A stretch of 64,000 nucleotides of DNA from Rhodocyclaceae bacterium (GTDB lineage: Bacteria; Pseudomonadota; Gammaproteobacteria; Burkholderiales; Rhodocyclaceae): contig VBWA01000008.1 of NCBI GenBank assembly GCA_006218025.1, forward strand, positions 62,001 through 126,000. The letters run 5' to 3'. The notes under the pieces were generated by a model, which saw only the letters and a program-made list of their open reading frames with translations, had not been told where the DNA came from and made no database searches. Each line of letters opens with the position of its first letter. Position 1 is the first letter of the stretch. Below, in pieces: positions 46,178 through 57,821 of the stretch. The position numbers were made by a program, and so were the translations under genes.

Positions 46178-46972
46178 ATGAATGCACCCGAATCCACTTT
46201 GCCCATCCTGTTGCGCGAAGACAGCGATGGCGTCGCGACCCTGACGCTCAACCGTCCGGCGCAGTTCAACTCGCTGTCGGAAGAAATGCTCAGCGAATTG
46301 CAGGCGGCGCTGAATGCCATTGCCGCGGATCAGTCGGTGCGCGCCGTGGTCATTGCCGGTGCCGGCAAGGCCTTTTGCGCCGGTCATGACCTCAAGCAGA
46401 TGCGCGCCAATCACAGCAAGGCCTACATGCAGAAGCTGTTCAAAGCTTGCGGCAAGCTCATGATGACCATCGTCGAAATGCCGCAGCCGGTGATCGCGCG
46501 CATCCACGGCATCGCCACGGCGGCCGGCTGCCAGTTGGTGGCCATGTGCGATCTGGCGGTGGCGGCGGAAGGGGCGCGATTCGCGGTCTCCGGCATCAAC
46601 GTCGGCCTCTTTTGCTCCACACCTTCGGTCGCGCTGGGTCGCGCCATGGGCCGCAAACAGGCAATGGAAATGCTGCTCACCGGCGATTTCATCGACGCCG
46701 CCGAAGCGCAGCGCCGCGGCCTGATCAATCGCGTGGTGCCGCTCGATCAGCTCGATGCTGAAGTGAAAAAGCTGACCGATTCGATCTGCGCCAAGTCGGC
46801 TGTCGCGGTCGGCATGGGCAAGCAGATGTTCTACAAGCAGATCGAGATGGGGCTCGACGGCGCCTACCAGCTGGCGGTCGAGACCATGGCCTGCAACATG
46901 ATGACTGACGATGCGACGGAAGGCATCGATGCCTTCATGCAGAAGCGCAAGCCGGAATGGAAGGGCTGTTGA
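46178..46972 (+). CDS. enoyl-CoA hydratase/isomerase family protein
   Basis: A 264-residue crotonase-fold protein. The oxyanion-hole segments are VVIAGAGKAFCAGHDLKQM and HGIATAAGCQLVAMCDLAVA. GINVGLFCSTPSVALGRAMGRKQAMEMLLTGDFIDAAEAQRRGLINRVVP resembles the ECHDC3-like subgroup rather than classical FadB-type hydratases, so the exact reaction is open. AAGGAG precedes the ATG. The stop codon is directly followed by a copy of the dispersed repeat. Confidence 0.88.
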   Translation: MNAPESTLPILLREDSDGVATLTLNRPAQFNSLSEEMLSELQAALNAIAADQSVRAVVIAGAGKAFCAGHDLKQMRANHSKAYMQKLFKACGKLMMTIVEMPQPVIARIHGIATAAGCQLVAMCDLAVAAEGARFAVSGINVGLFCSTPSVALGRAMGRKQAMEMLLTGDFIDAAEAQRRGLINRVVPLDQLDAEVKKLTDSICAKSAVAVGMGKQMFYKQIEMGLDGAYQLAVETMACNMMTDDATEGIDAFMQKRKPEWKGC

Positions 46973-46973
46973 A

Positions 46974-46996
46974 AGTCGGCGCTGGCGGTACGGCGC
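46974..46996 (+). repeat. dispersed 23-bp repeat, copy 9 (intergenic)
   Basis: AGTCGGCGCTGGCG followed by GTACGGCGC, one mismatch, starting 1 bp after the hydratase stop codon and ending 19 bp before the next start. The left flank GTTGAA matches that of copy 6. Confidence 0.85.
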
Positions 46997-47015
46997 CGCA
47001 TGAGCGTGTAGGGTC

Positions 47016-49816
<2,801 letters not shown>

Positions 49817-49820
<4 letters not shown>

Positions 49821-51106
49821 CCAGACAGATTCTTGCCGACGGCGTCAGGGGGCGCGAGGTCTGGGCCTGGGCGATGTACGACTTCGCCAACTCGGCCTAC
49901 ACGACAACGGTGGTGACGGCCATCTTCAATGCCTATTTCGTCGCCGTGGTGGCCGGTGGCGCAGCCTGGGCGACGCTGGCCTGGACCACGACACAGGCCA
50001 TCGCGAGTATTGCGATCCTGCTCACCGCCGCCAGCGTCGGCGCTTACGCCGATCGCCACGGCGCCAAGAAGAAGCTGCTGGTCGTGACCACGGTCGGCTG
50101 CGTGGCGGCCACGGCCGCCCTGTTCTGGGTCGGCCCCGGCGACGTCCTGTTGGCGATGACCCTGGTGGTGATCGCCAGTTTCTTCTTCGGCAGCGGCGAA
50201 AACATCATCGCCGCCTTTCTGCCGGAACTCGCGGGCGAGGAAGATCTGGGCAAGGTGTCCGGTTGGGGCTGGAGCTGGGGTTATCTGGGCGGCATGGCCT
50301 GTCTCGGTCTCTGTCTGGCCTGGATCGTTGCCGCCAAGGGGCGCGGCGAAGGGGCGGACAGCTTCGTGCCGGTCGCCATGCTGATAACGGCCGCCTTTTT
50401 CGCCGTGGCGTCAGCGCCGACTTTCCTGCTGCTGCGCGAGCGGGTGCAGGCGAGCCCGGTGGCAAAGGTCGCGACCGAATTTTCCGCGCTGGCGCAACGG
50501 CTGCTGACCACCGCGCGCGAGGCGAAGGCATTTCCCGACATGGCGCGCTTCATGGTCTGCCTGCTGTTCTATCAATCCGGCGTCATCGCGGCCATTTCCC
50601 TGGCGGCCATCTACGCGCAGGAGGCGATCGGATTCACCGCGGAAGACAACATCAAGCTGTTCTTCGTGGTCAATGGCACGGCCGCCATCGGCGCCTTCGC
50701 CTTCGGCTACCTGCAGGATCGGCTCGGTCATGTGCGTACCATCGCCTTGACGCTGGCGGGCTGGCTCCTGATGACCGTCATCGCCCTGAGTTCGGACAGT
50801 CGCGAGCAGTTCTGGGTGGCGGCCAATATCGCCGGGCTGTGCCTGGGCTCCAGCCAGTCGGCGTCGCGCGCCCTGGTGGGTCTGTTCGCGCCGCGGCAAC
50901 GGCGAGCCGAATTTTTCGGGCTCTGGGGCCTGGCCATGAAGCTGGCCGCCATCGCCGGCCCGATGACTTATGGCCTCACGACATGGCTTTCCGGCGGCAA
51001 TCACCGCCTGGCTCTGGCCGTTACCGGGCTCTATTTTGTCGCCGGCCTGTTTCTGCTGCTCGGCATCGACGAGCGGCGCGGGCGCGACGCGGCGCAGCAC
51101 GGCTGA
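49817..51106 (+). CDS. MFS permease of the UMF1/Atg22-like group
   Basis: A 429-residue transporter with 12 membrane helices. AWAMYDFANSAYTTTVVTAIFNAYF and SGWGWSWGYLGGMACLGLCL are characteristic of the UMF1 (Atg22-like) branch of the major facilitators. It is translationally coupled (4-bp overlap) to the ACP-ligase-PlsC fusion. In E. coli the Aas acyltransferase/ligase is coupled to the MFS flippase LplT that imports lysophospholipids, so this protein is a candidate lysolipid or lipid permease; this is inference by analogy. A copy of the dispersed repeat lies inside (50400). Confidence 0.85.
50400..50422 (-). repeat. dispersed 23-bp repeat, copy 10 (inside MFS gene)
   Basis: On the minus strand: AGTCGGCGCTGACG followed by CCACGGCGA, one mismatch. 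On the coding strand it encodes FAVASAPT in a membrane helix. Confidence 0.65.
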
Positions 51107-51119
51107 ACGGGCTGCCTTG

Positions 51120-51437
51120 TCAGCGGCAGGCGGTGGCCACTCGGCGCATTTTTTCCAGCACGAGCAAAGCAGCTTCCATGCTGGTGACGGCGACCCTGGC
51201 CTCGTGACCGCTGCCCAGGCTTCCGGCGCCATAGAAGATTCTTACCTCGGTTTGCGTCGCCTCGACATACTGGACGATGCCCAGATTGATCCAGCGCCTC
51301 TTGCCGGCGTCGTCCAGGGGTATCTCGTACAGGCAAAACGCAATCGATCCCGGAACGACCGGTTGTGCCCAAGCCGCGGACGCCGCAACCAGGGACAGAG
51401 CGGTGAAGGCAATGGAAAGCAGGCGCGTCGGGATCAT
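51120..51437 (-). CDS. small exported hypothetical protein
   Basis: 105 residues with a signal peptide (MIPTRLLSIAFTALSLVAASAAWA) and a short mature domain (AFCLYEIPLDDAGKRRWINLGIVQYVEATQTEVRIFYGAGSLGSGHEARVAVTSMEAALLVLEKMRRVATACR) with two cysteines that could pair. Not recognised. Convergent with the MFS gene (13-bp gap) and 18 bp downstream of the next minus-strand gene, so probably co-transcribed with it. Confidence 0.65.
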   Translation of the reverse strand: MIPTRLLSIAFTALSLVAASAAWAQPVVPGSIAFCLYEIPLDDAGKRRWINLGIVQYVEATQTEVRIFYGAGSLGSGHEARVAVTSMEAALLVLEKMRRVATACR

Positions 51438-51455
51438 GGCCGTCTCGCAGGAAGC

Positions 51456-51734
51456 TTACTTGGGCGCCATTTTCTGCCGCAGTGCATTGCGTTCCTGTTC
51501 ATGTTTTTCATGCAGCGATTTGCGCTCCTTGTGATGGCGGTCTTCCAGATCGCGCTGCTCCTGGCGCTGCTTGTCCTCCATCTGGCGCATTTCCTTTTTC
51601 ATCTGCTCCTGCCTGGCTTCCCGTTCCTGCTGTTTCGCTTTCATGTCGCCGCCCGGGCCTTCCGCGTGGAGCGGTGTGGCGGCAAGGGCGAGGGCAGCTG
51701 CGCCTAGCAGGCTTATGGCGGCACGTCGGATCAT
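51456..51734 (-). CDS. small exported charged coiled-coil protein
   Basis: 92 residues: signal peptide (MIRRAAISLLGAAALALAATPLHA), then a single long, highly charged helix rich in Lys, Glu, Arg, Gln and His (EREARQEQMKKEMRQMEDKQ... HHKERKSLHEKHEQER). The spaced histidines and acids might bind metals. No family is recognised. Its ATG is preceded by AAAGGAGGA. Confidence 0.65.
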   Translation of the reverse strand: MIRRAAISLLGAAALALAATPLHAEGPGGDMKAKQQEREARQEQMKKEMRQMEDKQRQEQRDLEDRHHKERKSLHEKHEQERNALRQKMAPK

Positions 51735-51848
51735 GACAATTCCTCCTTTTCAAGGAATTCCAGTCTACCGCAACAGACAGAATTCCAGCGCGGATCGAAG
51801 CGCGGCACGCCGGAGAGTTGCAGCCTCAACATTTGTATTCTCAATCTC

Positions 51849-51877
51849 TTGCGCAAACGCAAGGCCCACCGCATAAT
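51849..51877 (+). promoter_or_regulatory. candidate promoter of the branched-chain amino acid ABC operon
   Basis: TTGCGC, 17-bp spacer, CATAAT, about 60 bp before the livG start. The -35 lies in a small palindrome (CTTGCG...CGCAAG). Confidence 0.45.
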
Positions 51878-51937
51878 CAGCCGCAACAGGGACGGAGGCG
51901 CTGATCGTCGGCGCCCTGATAATTTGAAAAGAGCTTG

Positions 51938-52795
51938 ATGGCAGAAGATTGCATTCTTGAGACTAGCGGTCTCGTCAAGGAATTCCGCGGCTTCGTAGCG
52001 GTCAATGATGTGAACCTCAAAGTCAGGCGCGGCCACATTCATGCCTTGATCGGCCCCAACGGGGCGGGCAAGACGACGTGCTTCAATCTGCTGACCAAAT
52101 TCCTCGAGCCCACGCGTGGGCAGATCCGCTTCAATGGCATCGACATCACCCGCGAAGCGCCGCAGAAGATTGCCCGCCGCGGCATTGTCCGTTCCTTTCA
52201 GATTTCTGCGGTGTTTCCCCATCTCACGGTGCTGGAAAACGTGCGCATTGCGCTGCAGCGCAAGCTGGGGACCAGCTTCCATTTCTGGAAGTCCGACCGC
52301 GGCCTGAATCAGCTCAACGATCGCGCCATGGAATTGCTGACCGCGGTCGACCTGGCTGGCTATGCCGACATGGTGACCGTGGAAATGCCTTACGGACGCA
52401 AACGGGCACTGGAAATCGCCACCACCCTGGCGCTCGACCCCGAACTCATGCTGCTCGATGAGCCCACCCAGGGGATGGGCCATGAAGACGTGCACCGCGT
52501 GATGGAACTGATCAAGCAGGTTTCGGCCAACCGCACCATCCTCATGGTGGAACACAACATGAAGGTGGTCGCGGGAATTTCGGACACCCTGACCGTGCTC
52601 GCGCGGGGATCGGTGCTGGCCGAAGGCCCCTATGCCGAGGTCGCCGCCAACCCCCTGGTGATCGAGGCCTACATGGGAACTGAAGCCAGTGGCCTGGCTT
52701 CAATTCCCGCCAATGACGACCGTCCCCCCGGCCCCCTTCCCGGGGAAGGGGATGACCACGGCTCGCTTCGCTCGAATTCGGGGGGCGCCGGATGA
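51938..52795 (+). CDS. livG: branched-chain amino acid-type ABC ATPase LivG
   Basis: A 285-residue ATPase of the HAAT family. Walker A is GPNGAGKTTCFNLL, the Q loop RSFQISAVFPHLTVLENVRIAL, the signature variant MPYGRKRALEIATTLAL, Walker B LMLLDEPTQGM, and the switch VEHNMKVVAGISDTLTVL. The normal protein should end near AYMGTEA. An extra tail of about 30 residues (ending DDHGSLRSNSGGAG) is encoded by a GC-rich palindromic sequence. The stop overlaps the livF start. ATG at 51938; a TTG lies one codon earlier. Confidence 0.92.
   Translation: MAEDCILETSGLVKEFRGFVAVNDVNLKVRRGHIHALIGPNGAGKTTCFNLLTKFLEPTRGQIRFNGIDITREAPQKIARRGIVRSFQISAVFPHLTVLENVRIALQRKLGTSFHFWKSDRGLNQLNDRAMELLTAVDLAGYADMVTVEMPYGRKRALEIATTLALDPELMLLDEPTQGMGHEDVHRVMELIKQVSANRTILMVEHNMKVVAGISDTLTVLARGSVLAEGPYAEVAANPLVIEAYMGTEASGLASIPANDDRPPGPLPGEGDDHGSLRSNSGGAG
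52733..52751. repeat. REP-like palindrome inside the 3' end of livG
   Basis: CCCCTTCCC, G, GGGAAGGGG: a perfect 9-bp inverted repeat around one base, within a longer C-run/G-run segment (52723-52788) that also contains GCTCGCTTCGCTCG. It looks like an intergenic palindromic repeat captured by the livG reading frame. Confidence 0.6.
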
Positions 52796-53499
52796 GCGCG
52801 ACCGAGTTCCTCCGCGTATCCGACCTGCACGCCTTCTACGGTGAATCGCATGTGCTGCACGGCATGGATTTCACGGTGCGGCGCGGCGAGTGCATCTCGC
52901 TCCTGGGCCGCAATGGAGCAGGGCGTACCACCACGCTGCGCGCCATCCTCGGCCTGACCGGCAGGCGCACCGGATCCATCATGCTCAACGGTCGCGAAGT
53001 CATCAATATGCCTTCGCACCGGATCGCCCAACTCGGCGTCGGCTACTGCCCCGAGGAACGCGGCATCTATGCCAGCCTCAGCTGCGAGGAGAACCTGCTG
53101 CTGCCGCCCCAGGTCGGCAGCGGCGGCCTGAGCCTCGATGAACTCTACACGATGTTCCCCAACCTCAAGGAGCGGCGCAACAGCCAGGGCACGCGGCTTT
53201 CCGGCGGCGAGCAGCAGATGCTGGCGATGGCGCGCATCCTGCGCACCGGGGCCAAGCTGCTGCTGCTCGACGAAGTCTCGGAGGGGCTGGCGCCGGTGAT
53301 CGTGCAAAAGCTGGGCGAAGTCATCAGGATGCTCAAGGAGCGCGACTACACGATCATCCTGGTGGAGCAGAACTTCCGCTTCGCAGCGCCGCTGGCCGAC
53401 CGCATGTTCATTGTCGAGCACGGGCAGGTCATGGAGGAAATCGCACAGCACGAAATATTGGAAAAGCAGAGTCTGTTGCAGGAGTACCTCGGGGTCTGA
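52792..53499 (+). CDS. livF: branched-chain amino acid-type ABC ATPase LivF
   Basis: A 235-residue second ATPase of the transporter. The signature is LSGGEQQMLAMARILRTG, Walker B LLLLDEVSEGLAP, and the switch VEQNFRFAAPLADRMFIVEHG. The P loop reads GRNGAGRTTTLRAILG: the usual Walker A lysine is Arg45. This variant occurs in part of the LivF family, but it is a non-conservative position for ATP hydrolysis. Walker B also ends DEVSEG rather than DEPTEG. It overlaps livG by 4 bp. Confidence 0.92.
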   Translation: MSATEFLRVSDLHAFYGESHVLHGMDFTVRRGECISLLGRNGAGRTTTLRAILGLTGRRTGSIMLNGREVINMPSHRIAQLGVGYCPEERGIYASLSCEENLLLPPQVGSGGLSLDELYTMFPNLKERRNSQGTRLSGGEQQMLAMARILRTGAKLLLLDEVSEGLAPVIVQKLGEVIRMLKERDYTIILVEQNFRFAAPLADRMFIVEHGQVMEEIAQHEILEKQSLLQEYLGV

Positions 53500-53539
53500 G
53501 CCTTCCGACCCCGTCAATTTTTACCAAGGAGGAGACACC

Positions 53540-54766
53540 ATGATGAAACGTAAACTGTTGGCCCTGGCCCTTTCCACTATGCTCGTGCCAGTGGCAGGAA
53601 CCGCGCTGGCACAGGCGGGAAAGATTTCCGGTGACGTGGTCAAGATTGGCGTGCTGACCGACATGTCCGGTGTATACGCTGATCTGGGCGGCAAGGGGTC
53701 GGTCGTAGCGGCCGAAATGGCCATCGAGGATTTCAAGGCGCAGTTCAAGCCGAAATTCAAGATCGAAGTGGTCTCCGCCGATCACCAGAACAAGGCCGAT
53801 GTGGGTTCCAACAAGGTGCGCGAATGGTATGACACGCAAGGCGTGGACATGGTCACCGACGTGCTGAATTCCGGTGTGGCCATCGCGGTGGCGAAGGTCA
53901 CCACCGAAAAGAACAAGATCATGATCAACGCCGGCGCCGCATCGACGCGCCTGACCAACGAAGATTGCGCACCGAAAAACGTGGTGCACTACGTGTATGA
54001 CACGTATGCACTGGCGAATGGTCCTGTTTCCGTGATGATCAAACAGGGCAAGGACAGCTGGTTCTTCCTGACCGCCGACTATGCTTTTGGCCATTCACTG
54101 GAGAAGGACGCCACTGCCGTCGTCCTGGCGAACGGTGGCAAGGTTCTGGGCGGGGTTCGCCATCCGCTCAATGCCTCTGATTTCTCTTCTTTCCTGCTCC
54201 AGGCGCAGGCTTCCAAGGCGAAGGTAGTAGCACTGGCTAACGCCGGTGGCGACACCATCAACTCGATCAAGGCGGCCAATGAGTTCGGATTGACCAAGAA
54301 CCAGTCCGTCGTCGGATTGCTGACGACCATTATCGACATACATGCCGTTGGCCTGCAGGCAACGCAGGGCATGATGTTCACCGAAGGTTTCTACTGGAAC
54401 CTGAACAGCGAAACCCGCGACTGGAGCCGCCGCTTCTTCAGCAAGCACAAGAAGATGCCGTCGATGCTGCACGCAGGAGCCTATTCGGCCATCACCACCT
54501 ATCTGAAGGCGGTGCACGCGACCGGCACCGACGATACGGCGACGGTGATGAAGAAGATGCGGGAGACGCCGATCAACGATGCCTTCGCCAAGGGCGGCAG
54601 GATTCGCGAGGACGGTCGCATGGTCCATGACATGTATCTGGTCGAGGTCAAGAAGCCTGGCGAATCGAAGGAGCCGTGGGACTACTACAACATAAAAAAG
54701 GTGATTCCCGCCGAGGAGGCCTTCCAGCCTATGGCGCTGTCGCGTTGTCCCGCAGTCAAGAAGTAG
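53540..54766 (+). CDS. periplasmic substrate-binding protein of an HAAT-type ABC transporter
   Basis: A 408-residue type I binding protein with signal peptide (MMKRKLLALALSTMLVPVAGTALAQ) and a Leu/Ile/Val-binding fold: VVKIGVLTDMSGVYADLGGKGSVVAAEMAIEDF, VSADHQNKADVGSNKVREWYD, DSWFFLTADYAFGHSLEKD, HPLNASDFSSFLLQAQASKAKVVALANAGGDTINSIKAANEFGL. The ligand may be a branched-chain amino acid, but related proteins bind aromatic acids or amides. A very strong AAGGAGGAGA precedes the ATG, consistent with high expression of the binding protein. Confidence 0.92.
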   Translation: MMKRKLLALALSTMLVPVAGTALAQAGKISGDVVKIGVLTDMSGVYADLGGKGSVVAAEMAIEDFKAQFKPKFKIEVVSADHQNKADVGSNKVREWYDTQGVDMVTDVLNSGVAIAVAKVTTEKNKIMINAGAASTRLTNEDCAPKNVVHYVYDTYALANGPVSVMIKQGKDSWFFLTADYAFGHSLEKDATAVVLANGGKVLGGVRHPLNASDFSSFLLQAQASKAKVVALANAGGDTINSIKAANEFGLTKNQSVVGLLTTIIDIHAVGLQATQGMMFTEGFYWNLNSETRDWSRRFFSKHKKMPSMLHAGAYSAITTYLKAVHATGTDDTATVMKKMRETPINDAFAKGGRIREDGRMVHDMYLVEVKKPGESKEPWDYYNIKKVIPAEEAFQPMALSRCPAVKK

Positions 54767-54798
54767 ATCGCGGCTAGCAATCCAGGAGTGATGTTCGC

Positions 54799-55686
54799 AT
54801 GACGGAGATTTTCGGTGTACCGATACAGGCCCTGTTCGGCCAGCTCATGCTCGGGCTGGTCAACGGGTCCTTCTATGCCGTTCTGAGTCTCGGGCTTGCC
54901 GTGATCTTCGGCATGCTGAACATCATCAACTTCGCTCATGGCGCCCTCTACATGACGGGCGCCATGCTGGCGTGGATCGGCCTCGAGTATCTCGGCATCG
55001 GCTACTGGTGGATGCTGGTGCTGGCGCCGATCTGCGTCGGACTGATCGGCATCGCCATCGAGCGACTGATGCTGCAGTGGCTGTACAAGCTCGACCATCT
55101 CTACGGCCTGCTGCTGACCTTCGGCCTGGCGCTGATGATCGAGGGCCTGTTCCGCGACCTCTACGGCGTCGCCGGTCAGCCCTATTCGATTCCCGAGGAG
55201 TTCGCCGGCGCATTCAATCTGGGCTTCATGTTCCTGCCCAAGTACCGCGCATGGATTATCGTCGCCTCATTGACGGTATGCCTTGCCACCTGGTACGTGA
55301 TCGAGAAGACGCGACTCGGCGCCTACCTGCGTGCCGCTACCGAAAACCCCAAGTTGACGCAGGCCTTCGGCATCAACGTGCCGCTGATGGTGATGCTGAC
55401 CTACGGCTTCGGCGTTGGTCTCGCCGGATTTGCCGGCGTGCTGGCCGCTCCGGCTTCCCAGGTCGGCCCGCTGATGGGCTCCAACCTGATCATCGTGGTG
55501 TTTGCCGTCGTGGTGATCGGCGGCATGGGCTCGATTCTCGGCTCGGTGGTCACCGGTCTCGGGCTCGGCATCATCGAAGGCATGACCAAGGTATTCTGGC
55601 CCGAGGCCAGCGCGACCGTGGTATTCATGATCATGGCGGTGGTTCTCATGTTCCGCCCGGCGGGCCTGTTCGGGAGAGAGAAATGA
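54799..55686 (+). CDS. livH: branched-chain amino acid-type ABC permease LivH
   Basis: A 295-residue permease with about eight membrane helices. FGQLMLGLVNGSFYAVLSLGLAVIFGMLNIINFAHGALYMTGAML is the LivH signature region, and GGMGSILGSVVTGLGLGIIEG lies near the C-terminus. It forms the channel together with LivM, with which it overlaps by 4 bp (ATGA). Confidence 0.94.
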   Translation: MTEIFGVPIQALFGQLMLGLVNGSFYAVLSLGLAVIFGMLNIINFAHGALYMTGAMLAWIGLEYLGIGYWWMLVLAPICVGLIGIAIERLMLQWLYKLDHLYGLLLTFGLALMIEGLFRDLYGVAGQPYSIPEEFAGAFNLGFMFLPKYRAWIIVASLTVCLATWYVIEKTRLGAYLRAATENPKLTQAFGINVPLMVMLTYGFGVGLAGFAGVLAAPASQVGPLMGSNLIIVVFAVVVIGGMGSILGSVVTGLGLGIIEGMTKVFWPEASATVVFMIMAVVLMFRPAGLFGREK

Positions 55687-56621
55687 GCCGGCGCGTCACG
55701 ATTGCCTACTTGCTCGGCCTCGCTCTGCTGCTGGCCGCGCCGATGTTCATCTATCCGATACTGGTGATGAAGGTGCTGTGCTTTGCGCTGTTCGCCTGTG
55801 CCTTCAATCTGCTGCTGGGCTATACGGGCCTCTTGTCTTTCGGTCACGCGGTGTTTCTCGGCGGCGCCGCTTATGTCACGGGGCATGCCCTGAAGGTATG
55901 GGAACTGCCGACCCTGGTCGGTCTGCTCGCCGGCACCGTTGCCGCCGCCGCGCTGGGCTGGGTGATCGGCAGCCTGGCCATTCGTCGCCAGGGCATCTAC
56001 TTCGCGATGGTGACCCTCGCACTGGCGCAGATGGTGTACTTCCTCTTCCTGCAGGCGCCCTTCACTGGCGGCGAGGACGGCTTGCAGGGCGTGCCGCGCG
56101 GCACCCTGTTCGGCCTCGATCTGAGCGTTGACATCAACCTCTATTACCTGGTGCTGGCAATCTTTGCCGGCTCCTTCTGGCTGATCCAGCGCACCATCCA
56201 TTCGCCCTTCGGCCAGATCCTGAAGGCGATCCGCGAGAACGAACCGCGCGCAATTTCACTGGGCTACGACGTGGCGAAATACAAGCTGCTGGCCTTCGTG
56301 CTCTCGGCCGGGCTTGCAGGGCTTGCCGGCGCGACCAAGACGGTGGTGTTCAAGTTCGCCACGCTGACCGACGCCCACTGGCACACCTCGGGCGAAGTGG
56401 TGCTGATGACCTTGCTGGGTGGCATGGGCACGGTGTTCGGCCCCGTCGTGGGAGCGACGGTGATCGTCACCCTGCAAAATGAGCTCGCCGACAAGGTGGG
56501 CTCCCTGGTCACGGTGATCATGGGCGCGATTTTCGTGATCTGCGTGCTGGCCTTCAGGCGCGGGATTGTCGGCGAATCGCTGGCGCTCTACCGCCGCATG
56601 ATCGGACAGAAGGCGGGCTGA
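55683..56621 (+). CDS. livM: branched-chain amino acid-type ABC permease LivM
   Basis: A 312-residue permease: LFACAFNLLLGYTGLLSFGHAVFLGGAAYVTG, SLAIRRQGIYFAMVTLALAQMVYFLFLQAPFTGGEDGLQGV, the EAA-like SPFGQILKAIRENEPRAISLGYDVAKYKLLAFVLSAGLAGLAGATK, and LLGGMGTVFGPVVGA. It completes the livG-livF-binding protein-livH-livM operon, which thus has all five components. Confidence 0.94.
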   Translation: MSRRVTIAYLLGLALLLAAPMFIYPILVMKVLCFALFACAFNLLLGYTGLLSFGHAVFLGGAAYVTGHALKVWELPTLVGLLAGTVAAAALGWVIGSLAIRRQGIYFAMVTLALAQMVYFLFLQAPFTGGEDGLQGVPRGTLFGLDLSVDINLYYLVLAIFAGSFWLIQRTIHSPFGQILKAIRENEPRAISLGYDVAKYKLLAFVLSAGLAGLAGATKTVVFKFATLTDAHWHTSGEVVLMTLLGGMGTVFGPVVGATVIVTLQNELADKVGSLVTVIMGAIFVICVLAFRRGIVGESLALYRRMIGQKAG

Positions 56622-56636
56622 GAGTTTCGCATCGTC

Positions 56637-57272
56637 ATGAGACTGGCTGCAATCGCCCTGGCCTGGCTCGGCTATTTCGTCTTGCATTCCGTGCTGGCGG
56701 CGCTGAGCGTCAAGGCCTGGGTCGCTGGCCGCTGGCCGCAATTCATGCGCAGCTACCGGATCGTGTTCAATGTCGTGTCCACCGTCACGCTGATCCCGGT
56801 GCTCTGGCTGGTCTATGGCGTCGAGAGCGACTGGCTCTGGCAATGGCGGGGCGCCTGGGCCTGGCTGAGCAACGGCGTGGCGCTGGCGGCAATCCTGTGC
56901 CTTCTTGTCTCGGGCCGCAGTTATGACATGGGCGAGTTTCTCGGACTGCGCCAACTGAGCGCGCAAGGCAACGATCAGCCGGAGAGCTTCACCGTTTCAA
57001 CCCTGCATCGCTTTGTTCGGCATCCCTGGTATTGCATCGGACTGGTCCTGATCTGGACCCGCGACATGAACGGGCCGCTGCTGGTTTCAGCGCTGATGAT
57101 AACTGCCTATTTTGTCGTCGGCTCGAAACTGGAGGAAGGCAAGCTGCTTGCCATCTACGGAGAGACCTATCGCAGGTACATGGGCAAGGTGCCCGGGCTG
57201 ATTCCGCTGCCCTGGAAGTACCTGACTGTCAGCGAGGCCACAGCACTGATGCATCGCCCCGAAGCGCCCTGA
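56637..57272 (+). CDS. isoprenylcysteine methyltransferase-like integral membrane protein
   Basis: A 211-residue protein with five to six membrane helices. The C-terminal segment FTVSTLHRFVRHPWYCIGLVLIWTRDMNGPLLVSALMITAYFVVGSKLEEGKLLAIYGETYRRYMGKVPGLIP matches the ICMT/PEMT-like phospholipid or isoprenylcysteine methyltransferase group (RHPWY near the SAM site and the E-x-x-L motif). The substrate is unknown. It starts 15 bp after livM and may be read on the same transcript. Confidence 0.78.
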   Translation: MRLAAIALAWLGYFVLHSVLAALSVKAWVAGRWPQFMRSYRIVFNVVSTVTLIPVLWLVYGVESDWLWQWRGAWAWLSNGVALAAILCLLVSGRSYDMGEFLGLRQLSAQGNDQPESFTVSTLHRFVRHPWYCIGLVLIWTRDMNGPLLVSALMITAYFVVGSKLEEGKLLAIYGETYRRYMGKVPGLIPLPWKYLTVSEATALMHRPEAP

Positions 57273-57317
57273 CATTGCAAGACTGTCGCTTCGCCAGCGG
57301 CGCAGCGGCGAGTCCGG

Positions 57318-57818
57318 CTAGTTTCTGCGCAGCAGTGCTATCAGCATCGCTATCGTCATCGAGGTGAAGGCGATCAGCGACCACTCGGCGATCGACAGGC
57401 CGAGGAATTTCCAGCCGGCCTCCGAGCACAGGCCGCTGGCCTCGAACATGAGCGGCCACTGGCTGCCGGCCCAATTCACGAATGCCTCCCACCATGGTTG
57501 GTCGGCCGTGCAACTCACGCCTTTGGCGAAGCGCTGCAGCCAGGTCTGATAGGCCGCGATCCAGACCCCAGTCAGCGTGGTTGCCGCCATGACAACCGCC
57601 GCAGCACGCCGTGACGTTGTTGCCCCGGCCAGCAGCCACGCCGCAATCGCCTCGATCGCCAGCAACAGGTAGAGCATGCGTTGCAGGACGCACAGCGGGC
57701 AGGCGGCGAGATTCATGGTTTGTGCCAGGAACACGCCCCCGACAACCAGGCCAAGGGCGGCAAGGCCTGTGGCAGCGAACAGGCCGCGCGGCGTGAATAG
57801 CAGGCGCAGCAGAGGCAT
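57318..57818 (-). CDS. dsbB: disulfide bond formation protein B
   Basis: A 166-residue inner-membrane quinone reductase that re-oxidises DsbA. There are four membrane helices. The first redox pair is C40 and C43 in ACPLCVLQRMLYLLLA; the second is C103 and C131 in the second periplasmic loop (GVSCTADQPWW...ASGLCSEAGW). It starts 4 bp after dsbA on the minus strand, so both are one operon, an arrangement that keeps the thiol oxidase and its recycler together. Confidence 0.94.
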   Translation of the reverse strand: MPLLRLLFTPRGLFAATGLAALGLVVGGVFLAQTMNLAACPLCVLQRMLYLLLAIEAIAAWLLAGATTSRRAAAVVMAATTLTGVWIAAYQTWLQRFAKGVSCTADQPWWEAFVNWAGSQWPLMFEASGLCSEAGWKFLGLSIAEWSLIAFTSMTIAMLIALLRRN

Positions 57819-57821
57819 GGA

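Noticed and set aside
43618-46320. 900-codon open frame antisense to the penicillin acylase gene
   Set aside because: High-GC shadow frame; the opposite strand encodes a clear Ntn hydrolase and this product has no domain.
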